A stretch of 64,000 nt of DNA from Mycolicibacterium chlorophenolicum. Lineage in GTDB: Bacteria; Actinomycetota; Actinomycetes; Mycobacteriales; Mycobacteriaceae. The translations under genes and the position numbers were made by a program. Location of the stretch: the NCBI RefSeq assembly GCF_001044235.1, contig NZ_JYNL01000069.1:25321-89320 (forward strand). Direction: 5' to 3'. The notes beneath the pieces were generated by a model. The model was not told the origin of the DNA and did not search any database. It was given only the letters and a program-made list of their open reading frames with translations. This document shows positions 15,645-24,490 of the stretch, piece after piece; position 1 is the first letter of the stretch; each line of letters begins with the position of its first letter.

Positions 15645-16763
15645 TCAGTCCTTGGCCGCCCGGATGGGGCCCGGCGCCGGCGGTGCGAACAGCCCGCCGC
15701 CCAGTCCGCCGCGCAGCGTGCGGACCGCGACCAGCAGCCAGGTGCTGAGCAGGCCCAGGTAGGCGATCGCCGCCGCCACCCGGAACGCGGGCAGGCCGGT
15801 GTGCGCGGCCAGCTGCGTCGTCCCGGTGACGAACGTGCCCACCGGGAACGTCAGGCTCCACCACGTCAGCGCGAACGGCATCCCGCGCCGCATCGTGCGC
15901 ACGGTCAGCGCCGTGGCCAGCCCGATCCACAGCACGGCGAAGCCCCACACCGGCACGCCGTAGAGCACCGCGAACACGCTCATACCGTCGGCCAGGCGCG
16001 GGTCCACGGCCAGCGCCGCGTCCGTGCCGAGAAGTCCTGCGACCGTGATGGATTGGCCGAGCGGACCGAGAACGATCCACAGGGTCGGCACGCGGGCGGT
16101 GCCGGAGGTGCCGAAGTGCGCCAGCCGGCTCCACACCATCGTGATGATGATCAGCGACGCGACCAGGGACAGCCCGAACATCGCGAAACAGCCATAGAAC
16201 ATGGTGGCCCGGCCCGCGCCCGGGGCCATGTGCGGGATGAGCAGCGCACCCGTGGCCGCCGACACCATCGGCGGCACCACGGGCATGAGCCAGCCGCCGA
16301 ACGCGGCATCGGGTTCCACCCGGTACTGGGTGAACATGAGGTACGGGATGCTCATCGCGGTGATCAGCCCGCCGACGGTGCCCGCCGTCCACAGCGCCCA
16401 CGCCACGTCCACCGCCGCGCGCTCACCGACGAGATCCCTGCCGACCAGCAGCGCCCCGGAGGCCACGGTGAGCAGCGCCATCGGCGCCGCCCCGTAGAAG
16501 TGCGCCATCTGCGGATTGCGGACGTGGCTGCGCGCCACCGCCGGCGTGCGCACCCAGTGGCCGACCATCGCGATCAGCAGCACGACCAGCCACAGCGCGG
16601 ACGCCACCCACACCGCGAGGGCGAAACCCCGCAGGCCGGGTACTTGCACCGGCAGGGTGGCGCCGGCGGTCGCGACGATGCCGGTGCCCATCACCGAGGC
16701 GAACCAGTTCGGCCCTAGGTAACTGAGGATCGCCGGCTGCGAGCCGGCCCTGTCGGTCACCAC
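15645..16763 (-). CDS. TDT/SLAC1-family transporter (TehA-like, C4-dicarboxylate/malate or sulfite exporter type)
   Basis: 372 aa with about ten transmembrane helices; N-terminal LGPNWFASVMGTGIVATAGATL is characteristic of the tellurite-resistance/dicarboxylate transporter family, whose fold is shared with SLAC1 anion channels. Predicted to move small anions across the plasma membrane; some members export sulfite or take up malate. GTG start at 16763 (a second GTG follows). Upstream neighbour of the GntR gene on the same strand and divergent from the histidine kinase gene. Confidence 0.85.
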   Translation of the reverse strand: MVTDRAGSQPAILSYLGPNWFASVMGTGIVATAGATLPVQVPGLRGFALAVWVASALWLVVLLIAMVGHWVRTPAVARSHVRNPQMAHFYGAAPMALLTVASGALLVGRDLVGERAAVDVAWALWTAGTVGGLITAMSIPYLMFTQYRVEPDAAFGGWLMPVVPPMVSAATGALLIPHMAPGAGRATMFYGCFAMFGLSLVASLIIITMVWSRLAHFGTSGTARVPTLWIVLGPLGQSITVAGLLGTDAALAVDPRLADGMSVFAVLYGVPVWGFAVLWIGLATALTVRTMRRGMPFALTWWSLTFPVGTFVTGTTQLAAHTGLPAFRVAAAIAYLGLLSTWLLVAVRTLRGGLGGGLFAPPAPGPIRAAKD

Positions 16764-16851
16764 GACAGTATGGCGAGCCGGGGGTTAGCCCCCAGAGGAG
16801 TCTGGGGAAAACGCTGTGTCGCGGGCGCACCCGGGTCCCTAGGTTGGTGAC

Positions 16852-18186
16852 ATGACCGCAACAGCAGACACCGAGGAGATCATCGGCGCCGGGTCCGCCG
16901 ACGTGGCGGCGCCCGCGCCGGCGCCACCGCGGGTGCGGGGCCTGGGTCTCGTACCGACCGCCTCGATGGTCATCGGGGCCGCGTTGGGAAGTGTCTGGTT
17001 CTGGATCCCGTTGGGCCTGCTCGTCATCGGCGTCTCGTCGATCCCGAGCGTCATCGGCTTCGTGCTGGCCGCCGTCGTGTTCGTCTACCTGATCCGCGGT
17101 GTCGACCGTGTCGAACGGGTGCGCAGCGAAGCGGTTTTCGGCATGGGCATCGGGATTCCGCCGCGGCGGTTGTCCCCGCACACCGGCTTCCAACGATGGG
17201 CACACCAACTGCTGCTGGACGTCAGCAGCGCCCGGTTCTGGAAAACGGTGGCGCACCATTATCTTCGGATGACCTACGACATCCTGGTCACCGCTCTGGC
17301 GCTGGCGCTGCTGGCGTTCGCGTTCCTGGCTCCCGCAGCAGCCATCGCGATCGGCAACAGCGACGCCGACGCCGGGCTGTCCTTCCTGCCGACCCCGGTG
17401 GCCTGGCTGCTGGCCGTGGTGGCGCTGGCCGTCGCGGTGGTCCTGCTGATCTTCGCCCCGGCGCTGGACGCGACGATCGACCGCTGGCTGCTGTCACCCT
17501 CGCCGACGGCCGCTCTGCAGTACCAGGTCAGCGCGCTGGCCGACGCCCGGCAGGGTGCGGTCACCTCCGCCCAGACCGAACGCCATCGCATCGAGCGCGA
17601 CCTGCACGACGGCGTGCAGCCGCGGCTGGTGTCGCTGGCCATGACGATCGGCCTGGCCCAGACCAAACTCGACACCGATCTGCCCGCGGCCAAGGCGCTG
17701 ATCGCCGAGGCGCACGACGACGCCAAGACCGCCCTGGTGGAACTGCGCAACGTGGTCCGCGGCATCGCGCCGACGATCCTGTCCGACCGCGGCCTCGACG
17801 CCGCGCTGTCGGCGGTGGTGCAGCGCGCCACCAACTCCGGGGTGCCGACGACGCTCAGCGTGCACCTGCCCCGGCGGCTGCCCGAGGAAGTGGAGGCGTG
17901 CGCGTACTTCGTCGTCGCCGAGGCGCTGACCAACGTCACCCGGCACGCCGGCGCGACGCAGGCCGCGGTCACCGTCCGGCTCGACGAGGCGGCAAACCTG
18001 TTGCACGTCACCGTGTTCGACGACGGTCGCGGGGGCGCGCGGATCGTCGCCGACGATGCGGGCGCCGACGCCACCGGGCTGCGTGGCCTCGACGAACGCG
18101 TGCGTGCGGCACGCGGCACCTTCGGGGTGTCCAGCCCCGTCACCGGCCCGACCGTCATCACCGCGGTGCTGCCATGCGCATCGTGA
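16852..18186 (+). CDS. NarL/LuxR-type two-component sensor histidine kinase
   Basis: 444 aa. Residues 30-215 form the membrane sensor part with hydrophobic helices near 33-60, 62-83, 143-166 and 182-203. The HisKA_3 dimerisation helix has the phospho-acceptor His252 in ERHRIERDLHDGVQPRLV. The HATPase domain shows N-box EALTNVTRHAGAT and a Gly-rich end (DDGRGGA, GLRGLDERV). The 3' end overlaps the response regulator by 13 nt. It should phosphorylate that regulator in response to an envelope signal that cannot be deduced. Confidence 0.93.
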   Translation: MTATADTEEIIGAGSADVAAPAPAPPRVRGLGLVPTASMVIGAALGSVWFWIPLGLLVIGVSSIPSVIGFVLAAVVFVYLIRGVDRVERVRSEAVFGMGIGIPPRRLSPHTGFQRWAHQLLLDVSSARFWKTVAHHYLRMTYDILVTALALALLAFAFLAPAAAIAIGNSDADAGLSFLPTPVAWLLAVVALAVAVVLLIFAPALDATIDRWLLSPSPTAALQYQVSALADARQGAVTSAQTERHRIERDLHDGVQPRLVSLAMTIGLAQTKLDTDLPAAKALIAEAHDDAKTALVELRNVVRGIAPTILSDRGLDAALSAVVQRATNSGVPTTLSVHLPRRLPEEVEACAYFVVAEALTNVTRHAGATQAAVTVRLDEAANLLHVTVFDDGRGGARIVADDAGADATGLRGLDERVRAARGTFGVSSPVTGPTVITAVLPCAS

Positions 18187-18818
18187 TCGCCGAGGACTCG
18201 GCGCTGCTGCGGGCGGGCATCGAGCGGATCCTCACCGACGCCGGACACGAGGTGGTCGCCGGTGTGCCCGACGCGACCAACCTGCTGCGGCTGGTGAACG
18301 AGACGCGACCGGACCTGGCGATCCTCGACGTGCGGATGCCGCCGACGTTCACCGACGAGGGCATCCGCGCCGCGGCGCTGCTGCGCAGCCAGAACCCGGA
18401 GTCACCGGTGCTGGTGCTCTCGCACTATGTCGAGGAGCGCTATGCCGCGGACCTGATCGCCTCGGACACCAGGGGTTTCGGCTACCTGCTCAAAGACCGG
18501 GTGGCCGACGTCCCGGCGTTCCTCGACGCCGTCGCCGTCGTGGGGGCCGGTGGCACCGTGCTCGACCCGGAGGTGGTGTCGCAGATCCTGGTCCGCTCGC
18601 ACCGCCGCAATGCGCTGGACGCGCTGACCACGCGCGAGCACGAGGTGCTGCAGCTGATGGCCGAGGGCAAGACGAACTCGGCCATCGCCGCAGCCCTGCA
18701 CATGTCGGTCGGATCGGCCGAGAAGCACATCGCCTCCATCTTCACCAAGCTCGGCCTGGCACCCGACGACAGTGGCAACCGCCGTGTCCTCGCGGTGCTC
18801 AGATACCTCGAATCCTGA
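18174..18818 (+). CDS. LuxR/NarL-family response regulator
   Basis: 214 aa, starting at the ATG at 18174 inside the kinase 3' end. Receiver domain with the acidic pair near residues 7-8 (AEDSA), phospho-acceptor Asp52 (LAILDVRMPP) and conserved Lys in YLLKDRV. C-terminal LuxR-type HTH (LTTREHEVLQLMAEGKTN, then AIAAALHMSVGSAEKHI), about 150-195. Partner of the preceding kinase; a DUF4097 membrane protein follows closely and may be part of its regulon. Confidence 0.93.
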   Translation: MRIVIAEDSALLRAGIERILTDAGHEVVAGVPDATNLLRLVNETRPDLAILDVRMPPTFTDEGIRAAALLRSQNPESPVLVLSHYVEERYAADLIASDTRGFGYLLKDRVADVPAFLDAVAVVGAGGTVLDPEVVSQILVRSHRRNALDALTTREHEVLQLMAEGKTNSAIAAALHMSVGSAEKHIASIFTKLGLAPDDSGNRRVLAVLRYLES

Positions 18819-18840
18819 TCGCGTGGAAAGGACTTCGCCC

Positions 18841-19713
18841 GTGACCACCACCATCGCCCCTCCCTCCCCTCCCCCGCCGCTGTCCCCGGGCGGACGCACC
18901 GCGCTGCGCGCCGTGCTGGTCGTCGCCGCCGCGGTGCTCGTCGTCGGGACCGTGGTGTCCCTGGGCGTCTTCGCCTGGGGGGTCAGCACGTTCCGCGTCG
19001 TGACCGACAGCGTGGCTCTGCCGGCGACGCTGCGCTCGATTGCCGTCGACACCGGCTCGGTTCCGGTCATCGTCCGCATCACCAGTGACCGGGACGCGCG
19101 CGAGCCGCGCGTCGACATGACGATGGTGAACTCGGCCCGCGCCGGGTCCGATCCGTTGGCGGTGGACGCCGACGGCGTCTCGGCGCGCGTGACGATCGAC
19201 GCCGAGCAGTCCCCGATCCTGGACTGGGGTCGCGCGTCGCAGATCACGCTCGTCCTGCCCGCCGAGTTGGCGCGGCGCACGACCGTGACGACGCAGCAGG
19301 ACACCGGTGTGGTGATGCTGCAGGCAGACATCGACCAGCTGGTGGCCCGCACCCGCGACGGTGCTGTGGTGCTGAGCGGCTCGGCCCGCGACATCGACAT
19401 CAGCAACTCCCACGGCGACGTCGACACCCGCGACGCGGTGTCGGTGTCCGAGACGTTCAAGGCCACCACCCAGACCGGTGACATCGACGTCGACTTCGCC
19501 GGCGCGCCCAAGACGCTGGACGCCCGGACCGACAACGGCGATGTGACGGTCGCCCTGCCACAGCCCGGACCGTACGTCGTCGATGCGTCGACGGGCCAAC
19601 CGTGGGGTTCCACCGTGGTGCGCGTACCGCAGACCCGCGATCCCCGCGCTGCCGCCTCCGTGGTGACCGTCCGCTCCGAAACCGGCGACGTCACCGTCGA
19701 ATCGACGCGCTAG
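18841..19713 (+). CDS. Membrane-anchored DUF4097-family beta-repeat protein
   Basis: 290 aa from the GTG at 18841 with GAAAGGA upstream; the longer frame from 18772 would overlap the regulator. A Pro/Ser-rich cytosolic head, one transmembrane helix (about 22-50), then an extracytoplasmic stretch with repeated short strands such as TRDGAVVLSGS, NSHGDVDTRD, TQTGDIDVDFAG, TDNGDVTVALPQ and SETGDVTVES, typical of DUF4097/adhesin-like right-handed beta structures. It follows the two-component genes by 22 nt, a common pairing in actinobacteria; a role in sensing or envelope response is inference. Confidence 0.8.
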   Translation: MTTTIAPPSPPPPLSPGGRTALRAVLVVAAAVLVVGTVVSLGVFAWGVSTFRVVTDSVALPATLRSIAVDTGSVPVIVRITSDRDAREPRVDMTMVNSARAGSDPLAVDADGVSARVTIDAEQSPILDWGRASQITLVLPAELARRTTVTTQQDTGVVMLQADIDQLVARTRDGAVVLSGSARDIDISNSHGDVDTRDAVSVSETFKATTQTGDIDVDFAGAPKTLDARTDNGDVTVALPQPGPYVVDASTGQPWGSTVVRVPQTRDPRAAASVVTVRSETGDVTVESTR

Positions 19714-20729
19714 CCGCCGGTGAGCTTCGCGATGATCGCCGCCACGGGACCGGGTTCGGCGAGCCGGAACCCGGTCCCGGCCCAGATGTTCACCCCGTGC
19801 GGGTCGCCCGCGCGGACCGCGGCCGCGCGCAGCGGGCTCGTCAGATAGTGCACCTGGGGGTAGCCGAACGGGGCGCCCGCCTCGTGCTCGTCGACGAACC
19901 GGTTGCGCAGCCCGCGCGCGTAGCGACCGGAGAACGCTTTGGTGACAACGGTTTCGGTGAACTCCGGATTCGTCAGCGCCGCCCGGTGCACCGGGCTGCT
20001 GCCGGCCTCGTAGGCGAGCAGGAACGCGGTGCCCAGTTGCGCGGCGACGGCGCCGGCCCGGCGCACCCGCGCGATGTCGGCGGCGGTCATCAACCCGCCG
20101 GCCGCCACCACCGGCAGGTCCACGGCAGCTGCGATCCCGGCCAGCAGATCGTCGAGGGGTTCCTCCGACGGCCGCGCCGTCGCGTCGAACGTGCCACGGT
20201 GCCCGCCCGCCGCGGGCCCCTGCGCGACGAGCACGTCGACGCCGCGATCGGCCGCCACGCGGGCCTCGTCCAGCGTGGTCACCGTGCCGGCGACCGTGAT
20301 GCCGGCGCCGCGCAGTCGCGTGAGTTCGTCGGCGTCGGGCAGGCCGAACGTGAACGACGCCACCGCCGGCCGCACGTCGAGCAGGACCTCGAGCTTGCCG
20401 GCCCAGGCATCGTCGTCGAAGCGGGGCTCACCGGGCGCGGCGCCGTATCGCTGCGCGTCGGGCGCCAGCTCCGCGGCGTAGGCGTCGATCGCGTCCACGG
20501 TGCCGGCGCTGGGCTGCGGCACGAACAGGTTGGCAGCGATGGGACCCGAGGCGAGTCGTGTCGCGGCGGTCAGGCGCTCGGCGAACGTGTCCGCGCTGAG
20601 GTAGCCCCCCGGGACGAAACCCAGCCCACCGGCGTTGGTGCCCGCCGCAGCGAGTTCCGGTGTCGAGGGGCCGCCCGCCATCGGAGCCACCGACACCGGC
20701 GCGGCGAGGTCACGGAAATCGAAGGCCAT
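19710..20729 (-). CDS. Nitronate monooxygenase (2-nitropropane dioxygenase family)
   Basis: 339 aa from the ATG at 20729 (GAAGGGAAGGG upstream); a longer frame to 20897 overlaps the Rrf2 gene. FMN-dependent TIM-barrel oxidising alkyl nitronates. Motifs: PVSVAPMAGGPSTPELAAAG at the N-terminus, AQGPAAGGHRGTF (catalytic His region), PVVAAGGLMTAADIARVRRA and GAVAAQLGTAFLLAYE for phosphate/FMN binding. Ends 4 nt inside the convergent DUF4097 gene and follows the Rrf2 regulator by 20 nt. Confidence 0.88.
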   Translation of the reverse strand: MAFDFRDLAAPVSVAPMAGGPSTPELAAAGTNAGGLGFVPGGYLSADTFAERLTAATRLASGPIAANLFVPQPSAGTVDAIDAYAAELAPDAQRYGAAPGEPRFDDDAWAGKLEVLLDVRPAVASFTFGLPDADELTRLRGAGITVAGTVTTLDEARVAADRGVDVLVAQGPAAGGHRGTFDATARPSEEPLDDLLAGIAAAVDLPVVAAGGLMTAADIARVRRAGAVAAQLGTAFLLAYEAGSSPVHRAALTNPEFTETVVTKAFSGRYARGLRNRFVDEHEAGAPFGYPQVHYLTSPLRAAAVRAGDPHGVNIWAGTGFRLAEPGPVAAIIAKLTGG

Positions 20730-20749
20730 AACCCTTCCCTTCTGAGTTG

Positions 20750-21226
20750 CTAGGTGACGGAGCGTCCGCGCTGCTCCTCCTGCGCGCGGTAGTCGTCGGC
20801 CAGCACCCGGACGTGGTCGGGCAGGTGCCCGGCGGCGACGTCGGCGAGGCTGGTCTTCTCGAGCACCGACCGCATGCTCGCCCGCAGCGCCCGCCACACA
20901 TCGGTCAGCGCGGCGGTGGGGCCGCTGTACGGCAGGTCGCCGAGCCCGATGTCCCGGACGCTGGCCAGCGGGCCGTCGATACAGCGGAGCACATCGGCGA
21001 TGCTGATCTCGGTGGCCTGCCGAGAGAGCTCGTACCCGCCGTCGCGGCCGCGGTGGCTGCGCACCAGCCGGTCGGTGCGCAGATCGGAGAGGATGTCCAC
21101 CAGGAACTGCGCCGGAATGCCCTGCGCCTTGGCCAGATCCTCGGTCTTGACCACGACGCCGTCGTCAGCGGTGGCGAGCTGAACCATCGCGCGGATTGCA
21201 TACTCCGCCTTCGCCGACATCCGCAT
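20750..21226 (-). CDS. Rrf2-family transcriptional regulator lacking Fe-S cysteines
   Basis: 158 aa. Rrf2 winged helix: MSAKAEYAIRAMVQLAT, then LAKAQGIPAQFLVDILSDLR, then SHRGRDGGYELSR wing. The only Cys (LRCIDGP) cannot form the three-Cys Fe-S site of IscR/NsrR, so it is more like CymR-type members that act through protein partners or small ligands. A member of this family sits beside cysNC in M. tuberculosis (Rv1287, from memory). Here it stands upstream of the nitronate monooxygenase and downstream of the cysteine hydrolase, cysQ, cysNC and cysD on the same strand, so control of sulfur assimilation is a reasonable inference. Confidence 0.88.
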   Translation of the reverse strand: MRMSAKAEYAIRAMVQLATADDGVVVKTEDLAKAQGIPAQFLVDILSDLRTDRLVRSHRGRDGGYELSRQATEISIADVLRCIDGPLASVRDIGLGDLPYSGPTAALTDVWRALRASMRSVLEKTSLADVAAGHLPDHVRVLADDYRAQEEQRGRSVT

Positions 21227-21235
21227 AGGCCCAGG

Positions 21236-21835
21236 CTATCCGGGAATGTCCGCCGCTTTCGGCACGACCACGGCGAACAGGTCGGCGATCCCCGCGAGGC
21301 TGGCCGCCTGGATCGCCGAGGCGGGCACCGTCTCCTGGTCCAGACCGGGCAGCGCGCGCGTCGCGGTCGCCGCGGCGACGACGGTCGGCGCGTACCCGAG
21401 ATTGAACGCGCCGCGCGCGGTCGAGTTCACGCACATGTGCGTCATGAACCCGGCGAGCACGAGGTTCTGCACGCCAAGCGACTCCAGCCGGTCGGACAGT
21501 TCGGTCTGCACGAACGCGTTCGGATAGTTCTTCACCACGATCGGCTCGTCGTCGCGCGGGGCGACCCGGTCGACGATCGCACCGGTCTCCCCGTGGATGT
21601 CGTACAGCGAGCCGGGGCCGTCGTCGTGCTGGATGTGGATGATCGGGATACCCGCCGTGCGGGCGCGGTCGAGCAGTTCGGCGGCCTCGTCGAGCGCGGC
21701 GTCCACGCCGTCGAGCTCCATCACCCCGTGGGTGTAGGTGTTCTGGCAGTCGATCATCACCAGCACCGACTCGTCGAGGCCGACCGGGGTCAGCGGCAGG
21801 CCGGACAGGGCGCGCATCGAACGGGGTTCAGCCAC
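21236..21835 (-). CDS. Isochorismatase-like cysteine hydrolase
   Basis: 199 aa from a GTG. The catalytic triad of the superfamily is visible: Asp in VLVMIDCQN, Lys in PIVVKNYPNAF and nucleophile Cys in THMCVNSTARGAF. Members hydrolyse amide or vinyl-ether bonds (nicotinamidase, isochorismatase, biuret hydrolase and others); nothing here selects one. It lies 9 nt upstream of the Rrf2 gene and 9 nt downstream of cysQ, so probably in one transcript. Confidence 0.85.
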   Translation of the reverse strand: MAEPRSMRALSGLPLTPVGLDESVLVMIDCQNTYTHGVMELDGVDAALDEAAELLDRARTAGIPIIHIQHDDGPGSLYDIHGETGAIVDRVAPRDDEPIVVKNYPNAFVQTELSDRLESLGVQNLVLAGFMTHMCVNSTARGAFNLGYAPTVVAAATATRALPGLDQETVPASAIQAASLAGIADLFAVVVPKAADIPG

Positions 21836-21844
21836 GTCCGCAGC

Positions 21845-22585
21845 CTACCGCCGGGCCGTGACCGCCAGCACCGCATCGGCCAGCTCGGGCCGGCACACGA
21901 TCAGGTCCGGCAGCTTGGAGTCGCGCTGGTTGTAGATCAGCGGCGAGCCGTCGATGCGGGACGTGTGCAGCCCGGCCGCCCGGGCGACCGCGACGGGCGC
22001 CGCGGAGTCCCACTCGTACTGACCGCCCGCGTGCACGTACACATCCGAGAGGCCCTGCACCACCGACGCGACTTTCGCACCGGCCGAGCCCATTTCGACG
22101 AGCGTGCCGTCGAGGGCGTCCTTGACCTCCAGCGCGACGGCCGGCGGCCGGGTCCGCGACACGACGACGCGCGGCGCCCCGGGTTGGGCGGGCGGCGCGG
22201 GCACCGTCGGGGTGGCCAGCGTGATGCCTTGGGCCGGCAGCGCCACCGCGCCGGCCACGAGCTCACCGGACTCCCACAGCGCCACGTGCACGGCCCAGTC
22301 GGTGCGGCCCAGTTCGGAGAACTCCCGGGTGCCGTCCAACGGGTCGACGATCCACACGCGGGTGGCCGACAGCCGCACCGGATCGTCCACACCCTCTTCG
22401 GAGAGCACCGCGTCATCGGGCCGCTCGGCGGCCAGCGCCTCCATCAGGAAGTCGTGAGACCGCTTGTCCCCCGCCGCCTTCCGCTCGTCGGAGCTCGCAT
22501 CGGCGAACTCGGCGCGCACGTCGAGCAGCAGCGTGCCCGCCTCGGTGGCCAGCCGCGCGGCCACCTCGTGATCGGTCGCGGTCAC
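21845..22585 (-). CDS. cysQ: 3'(2'),5'-bisphosphate nucleotidase CysQ
   Basis: 246 aa, inositol-monophosphatase superfamily. Removes the 3'-phosphate of PAP/PAPS, clearing the by-product of sulfate assimilation and sulfation. Metal-site motifs: SEEGVDD, then IVDPLDGTREF, and the C-terminal YEWDSAAPVAVARAAG. Starts at a GTG overlapping the cysNC stop by 4 nt, so translation is coupled with the enzyme that makes PAPS. In M. tuberculosis cysQ is, to my recollection, elsewhere on the chromosome, making this linkage informative. Confidence 0.9.
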   Translation of the reverse strand: MTATDHEVAARLATEAGTLLLDVRAEFADASSDERKAAGDKRSHDFLMEALAAERPDDAVLSEEGVDDPVRLSATRVWIVDPLDGTREFSELGRTDWAVHVALWESGELVAGAVALPAQGITLATPTVPAPPAQPGAPRVVVSRTRPPAVALEVKDALDGTLVEMGSAGAKVASVVQGLSDVYVHAGGQYEWDSAAPVAVARAAGLHTSRIDGSPLIYNQRDSKLPDLIVCRPELADAVLAVTARR

Positions 22586-24429
22586 GGAGTGGTTTCCAGC
22601 AGCTCGATGACCCGGTCGGCCAGTGCGTCGAGGGAATGCTCGGGCGTCAGGTGCAAATCCGGGTCCTTCGGTCGCTGGTAGGGGCTGTCGATGCCGGTGA
22701 AATGGGTGATCTCCCCGGCGCGGGCCTTGGCGTACAGCCCTTTCGGGTCGCGGCGCTCGCAGTCCTCGAGCGGAGTGTCCATGAACACCTCGAAGAAGTC
22801 CAGCCCCGCCGCGCAGGTCACCTCACGCGCCAGCGCGCGGTGCTCCTCGAGCGGGCTGATCGCCGGGACGAGCACCACCTGGCCGGAGTCGGCGAGGATG
22901 GCCGCGACGTGGGCGAGCCGGCGCTGATTCTCGGCGCGGTCGGCCATCGAGAAGCCGAGGTCGGCGTTGAGGCCGTGGCGCAGATTGTCCCCGTCGAGAA
23001 CATAAGCGGGAACGCCTTTTTCGAGGAGCTTCTGCTCGACCAGCATCGCGACCGAGGACTTACCGGAGCCCGACAGGCCGGTGAACCACACGGTGCGGCC
23101 CTTGGACAGCCGGTCCTCGGCGGTGCACAGCGACTGGTGCCGCACGGTGTTCGGGCTCGCTGTCCGCGCGCTCAGGTACGGCAGGATCATCCCCGCCGCG
23201 ACGGTGCCGTTGGTGTTCGGGTCGATGAGGATGAACGATCCGGTCGCGGCATTGCGGCTGTACTCGTCGAGAAGCAACGGCACCTGGCTGCGCAACGACA
23301 CCCGACCCAGCTCGTTGAGTTTCAGCGCCGTCGCGGTCTTGTCGCGGTGCAGGGTGTTGACGTCGAGCCGGTAGTCCAGCGCGGTGACCCGCACGCGCGT
23401 GGTCCTGGTCGTGTGCTTGATCAGATAGTCCCGGCCGGGCTCCAGCGACGCCTCGTCGGCCATCCAGCACACCGTCGCGTCGAAATCCTGGGTGACGCGC
23501 GGCTGGTTGTTGGGGCGGGCGATCAGGTCACCGCGCGAGATGTCGATGTCGTCGGCCAGGCTGACCGAAACCGCCATCGGCGGGAACGCTTCCTGCACAG
23601 GGCCACCGGGGCCCTCGATCGCGGTGATCCGCGACGTCTTGCCCGTCGGCAGCACGACGACCTCGTCGCCGGGCCGCATCACGCCGCTCGCCACGGTGCC
23701 GGCATAGCTGCGGTGATCGGCGTGCTCGCGGGTCTGCGGCCGGATCACGTACTGGACCGGGAACCGGACGTCGACGAGGTTGCGGTCCCCCGCGATGTAG
23801 ACGTCTTCGAGATGACTGAGCAGCGCCGGGCCGTCGTACCACGGGGTGACGTCGGACTTGGTGACTACGTTGTCGCCGTTGAGCGCCGACAGCGGGATCG
23901 TGGTGACGTCCTGGACGTCCAGGCGCGCCGCGAATTCGTGGAAGTCGTCGCGGATCTTCTCGAACCGTTCCTGATTCCAGTCGACCAGGTCCATCTTGTT
24001 GACGGCCAGCACGATGTGGCGGATCCCGAGCAACGACGCCAGGAACGCGTGCCGTCGCGACTGCTCTAGCAGACCGTGGCGGGCGTCGACGAGCACGATC
24101 GCCAGCTGCGCGGTCGACGTCCCGGTGACCATGTTCCGGGTGTACTGGATGTGGCCCGGCGTATCGGCGATGATGAATTTCCGCTTGGCCGTGGCGAAGT
24201 AGCGGTAGGCCACGTCGATCGTGATGCCCTGTTCCCGCTCGGCCCGCAGCCCGTCGGTGACCAGGGCCAGGTCGGTGTAGTCGTGACCGCGTTCGCGTGA
24301 GGTGCGCTCGACCGAAGCCAGCTGGTCCTCCATGACGGCCTTGCTGTCGTAGAGCAGCCGGCCGATCAGCGTGGACTTGCCGTCGTCGACCGAACCGGCG
24401 GTCGCGATGCGCAGCAGTGTGGTCGCCAT
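22582..24429 (-). CDS. cysN: Bifunctional sulfate adenylyltransferase large subunit / APS kinase (CysNC)
   Basis: 615 aa from the ATG at 24429 (AAGGA upstream), preferred to an in-frame start 8 codons earlier. N-terminal EF-Tu-like GTPase (residues 1-430): P-loop GSVDDGKST, switch/G3 DTPGH, NKMD. GTP hydrolysis drives APS synthesis with CysD. C-terminal APS kinase (about 445-615): P-loop GLSGSGKSS, LDGDNLRHGLN, making PAPS from APS. The fusion is typical of actinobacteria. Upstream cysD is separated by 61 nt on the same strand. Confidence 0.95.
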   Translation of the reverse strand: MATTLLRIATAGSVDDGKSTLIGRLLYDSKAVMEDQLASVERTSRERGHDYTDLALVTDGLRAEREQGITIDVAYRYFATAKRKFIIADTPGHIQYTRNMVTGTSTAQLAIVLVDARHGLLEQSRRHAFLASLLGIRHIVLAVNKMDLVDWNQERFEKIRDDFHEFAARLDVQDVTTIPLSALNGDNVVTKSDVTPWYDGPALLSHLEDVYIAGDRNLVDVRFPVQYVIRPQTREHADHRSYAGTVASGVMRPGDEVVVLPTGKTSRITAIEGPGGPVQEAFPPMAVSVSLADDIDISRGDLIARPNNQPRVTQDFDATVCWMADEASLEPGRDYLIKHTTRTTRVRVTALDYRLDVNTLHRDKTATALKLNELGRVSLRSQVPLLLDEYSRNAATGSFILIDPNTNGTVAAGMILPYLSARTASPNTVRHQSLCTAEDRLSKGRTVWFTGLSGSGKSSVAMLVEQKLLEKGVPAYVLDGDNLRHGLNADLGFSMADRAENQRRLAHVAAILADSGQVVLVPAISPLEEHRALAREVTCAAGLDFFEVFMDTPLEDCERRDPKGLYAKARAGEITHFTGIDSPYQRPKDPDLHLTPEHSLDALADRVIELLETTP

Positions 24430-24490
24430 CAGAATCCTTTGTTCTTCGCGCAAGCTTCAACAAATCCCGTCGCTGCGCTCGCCCCGGCCA

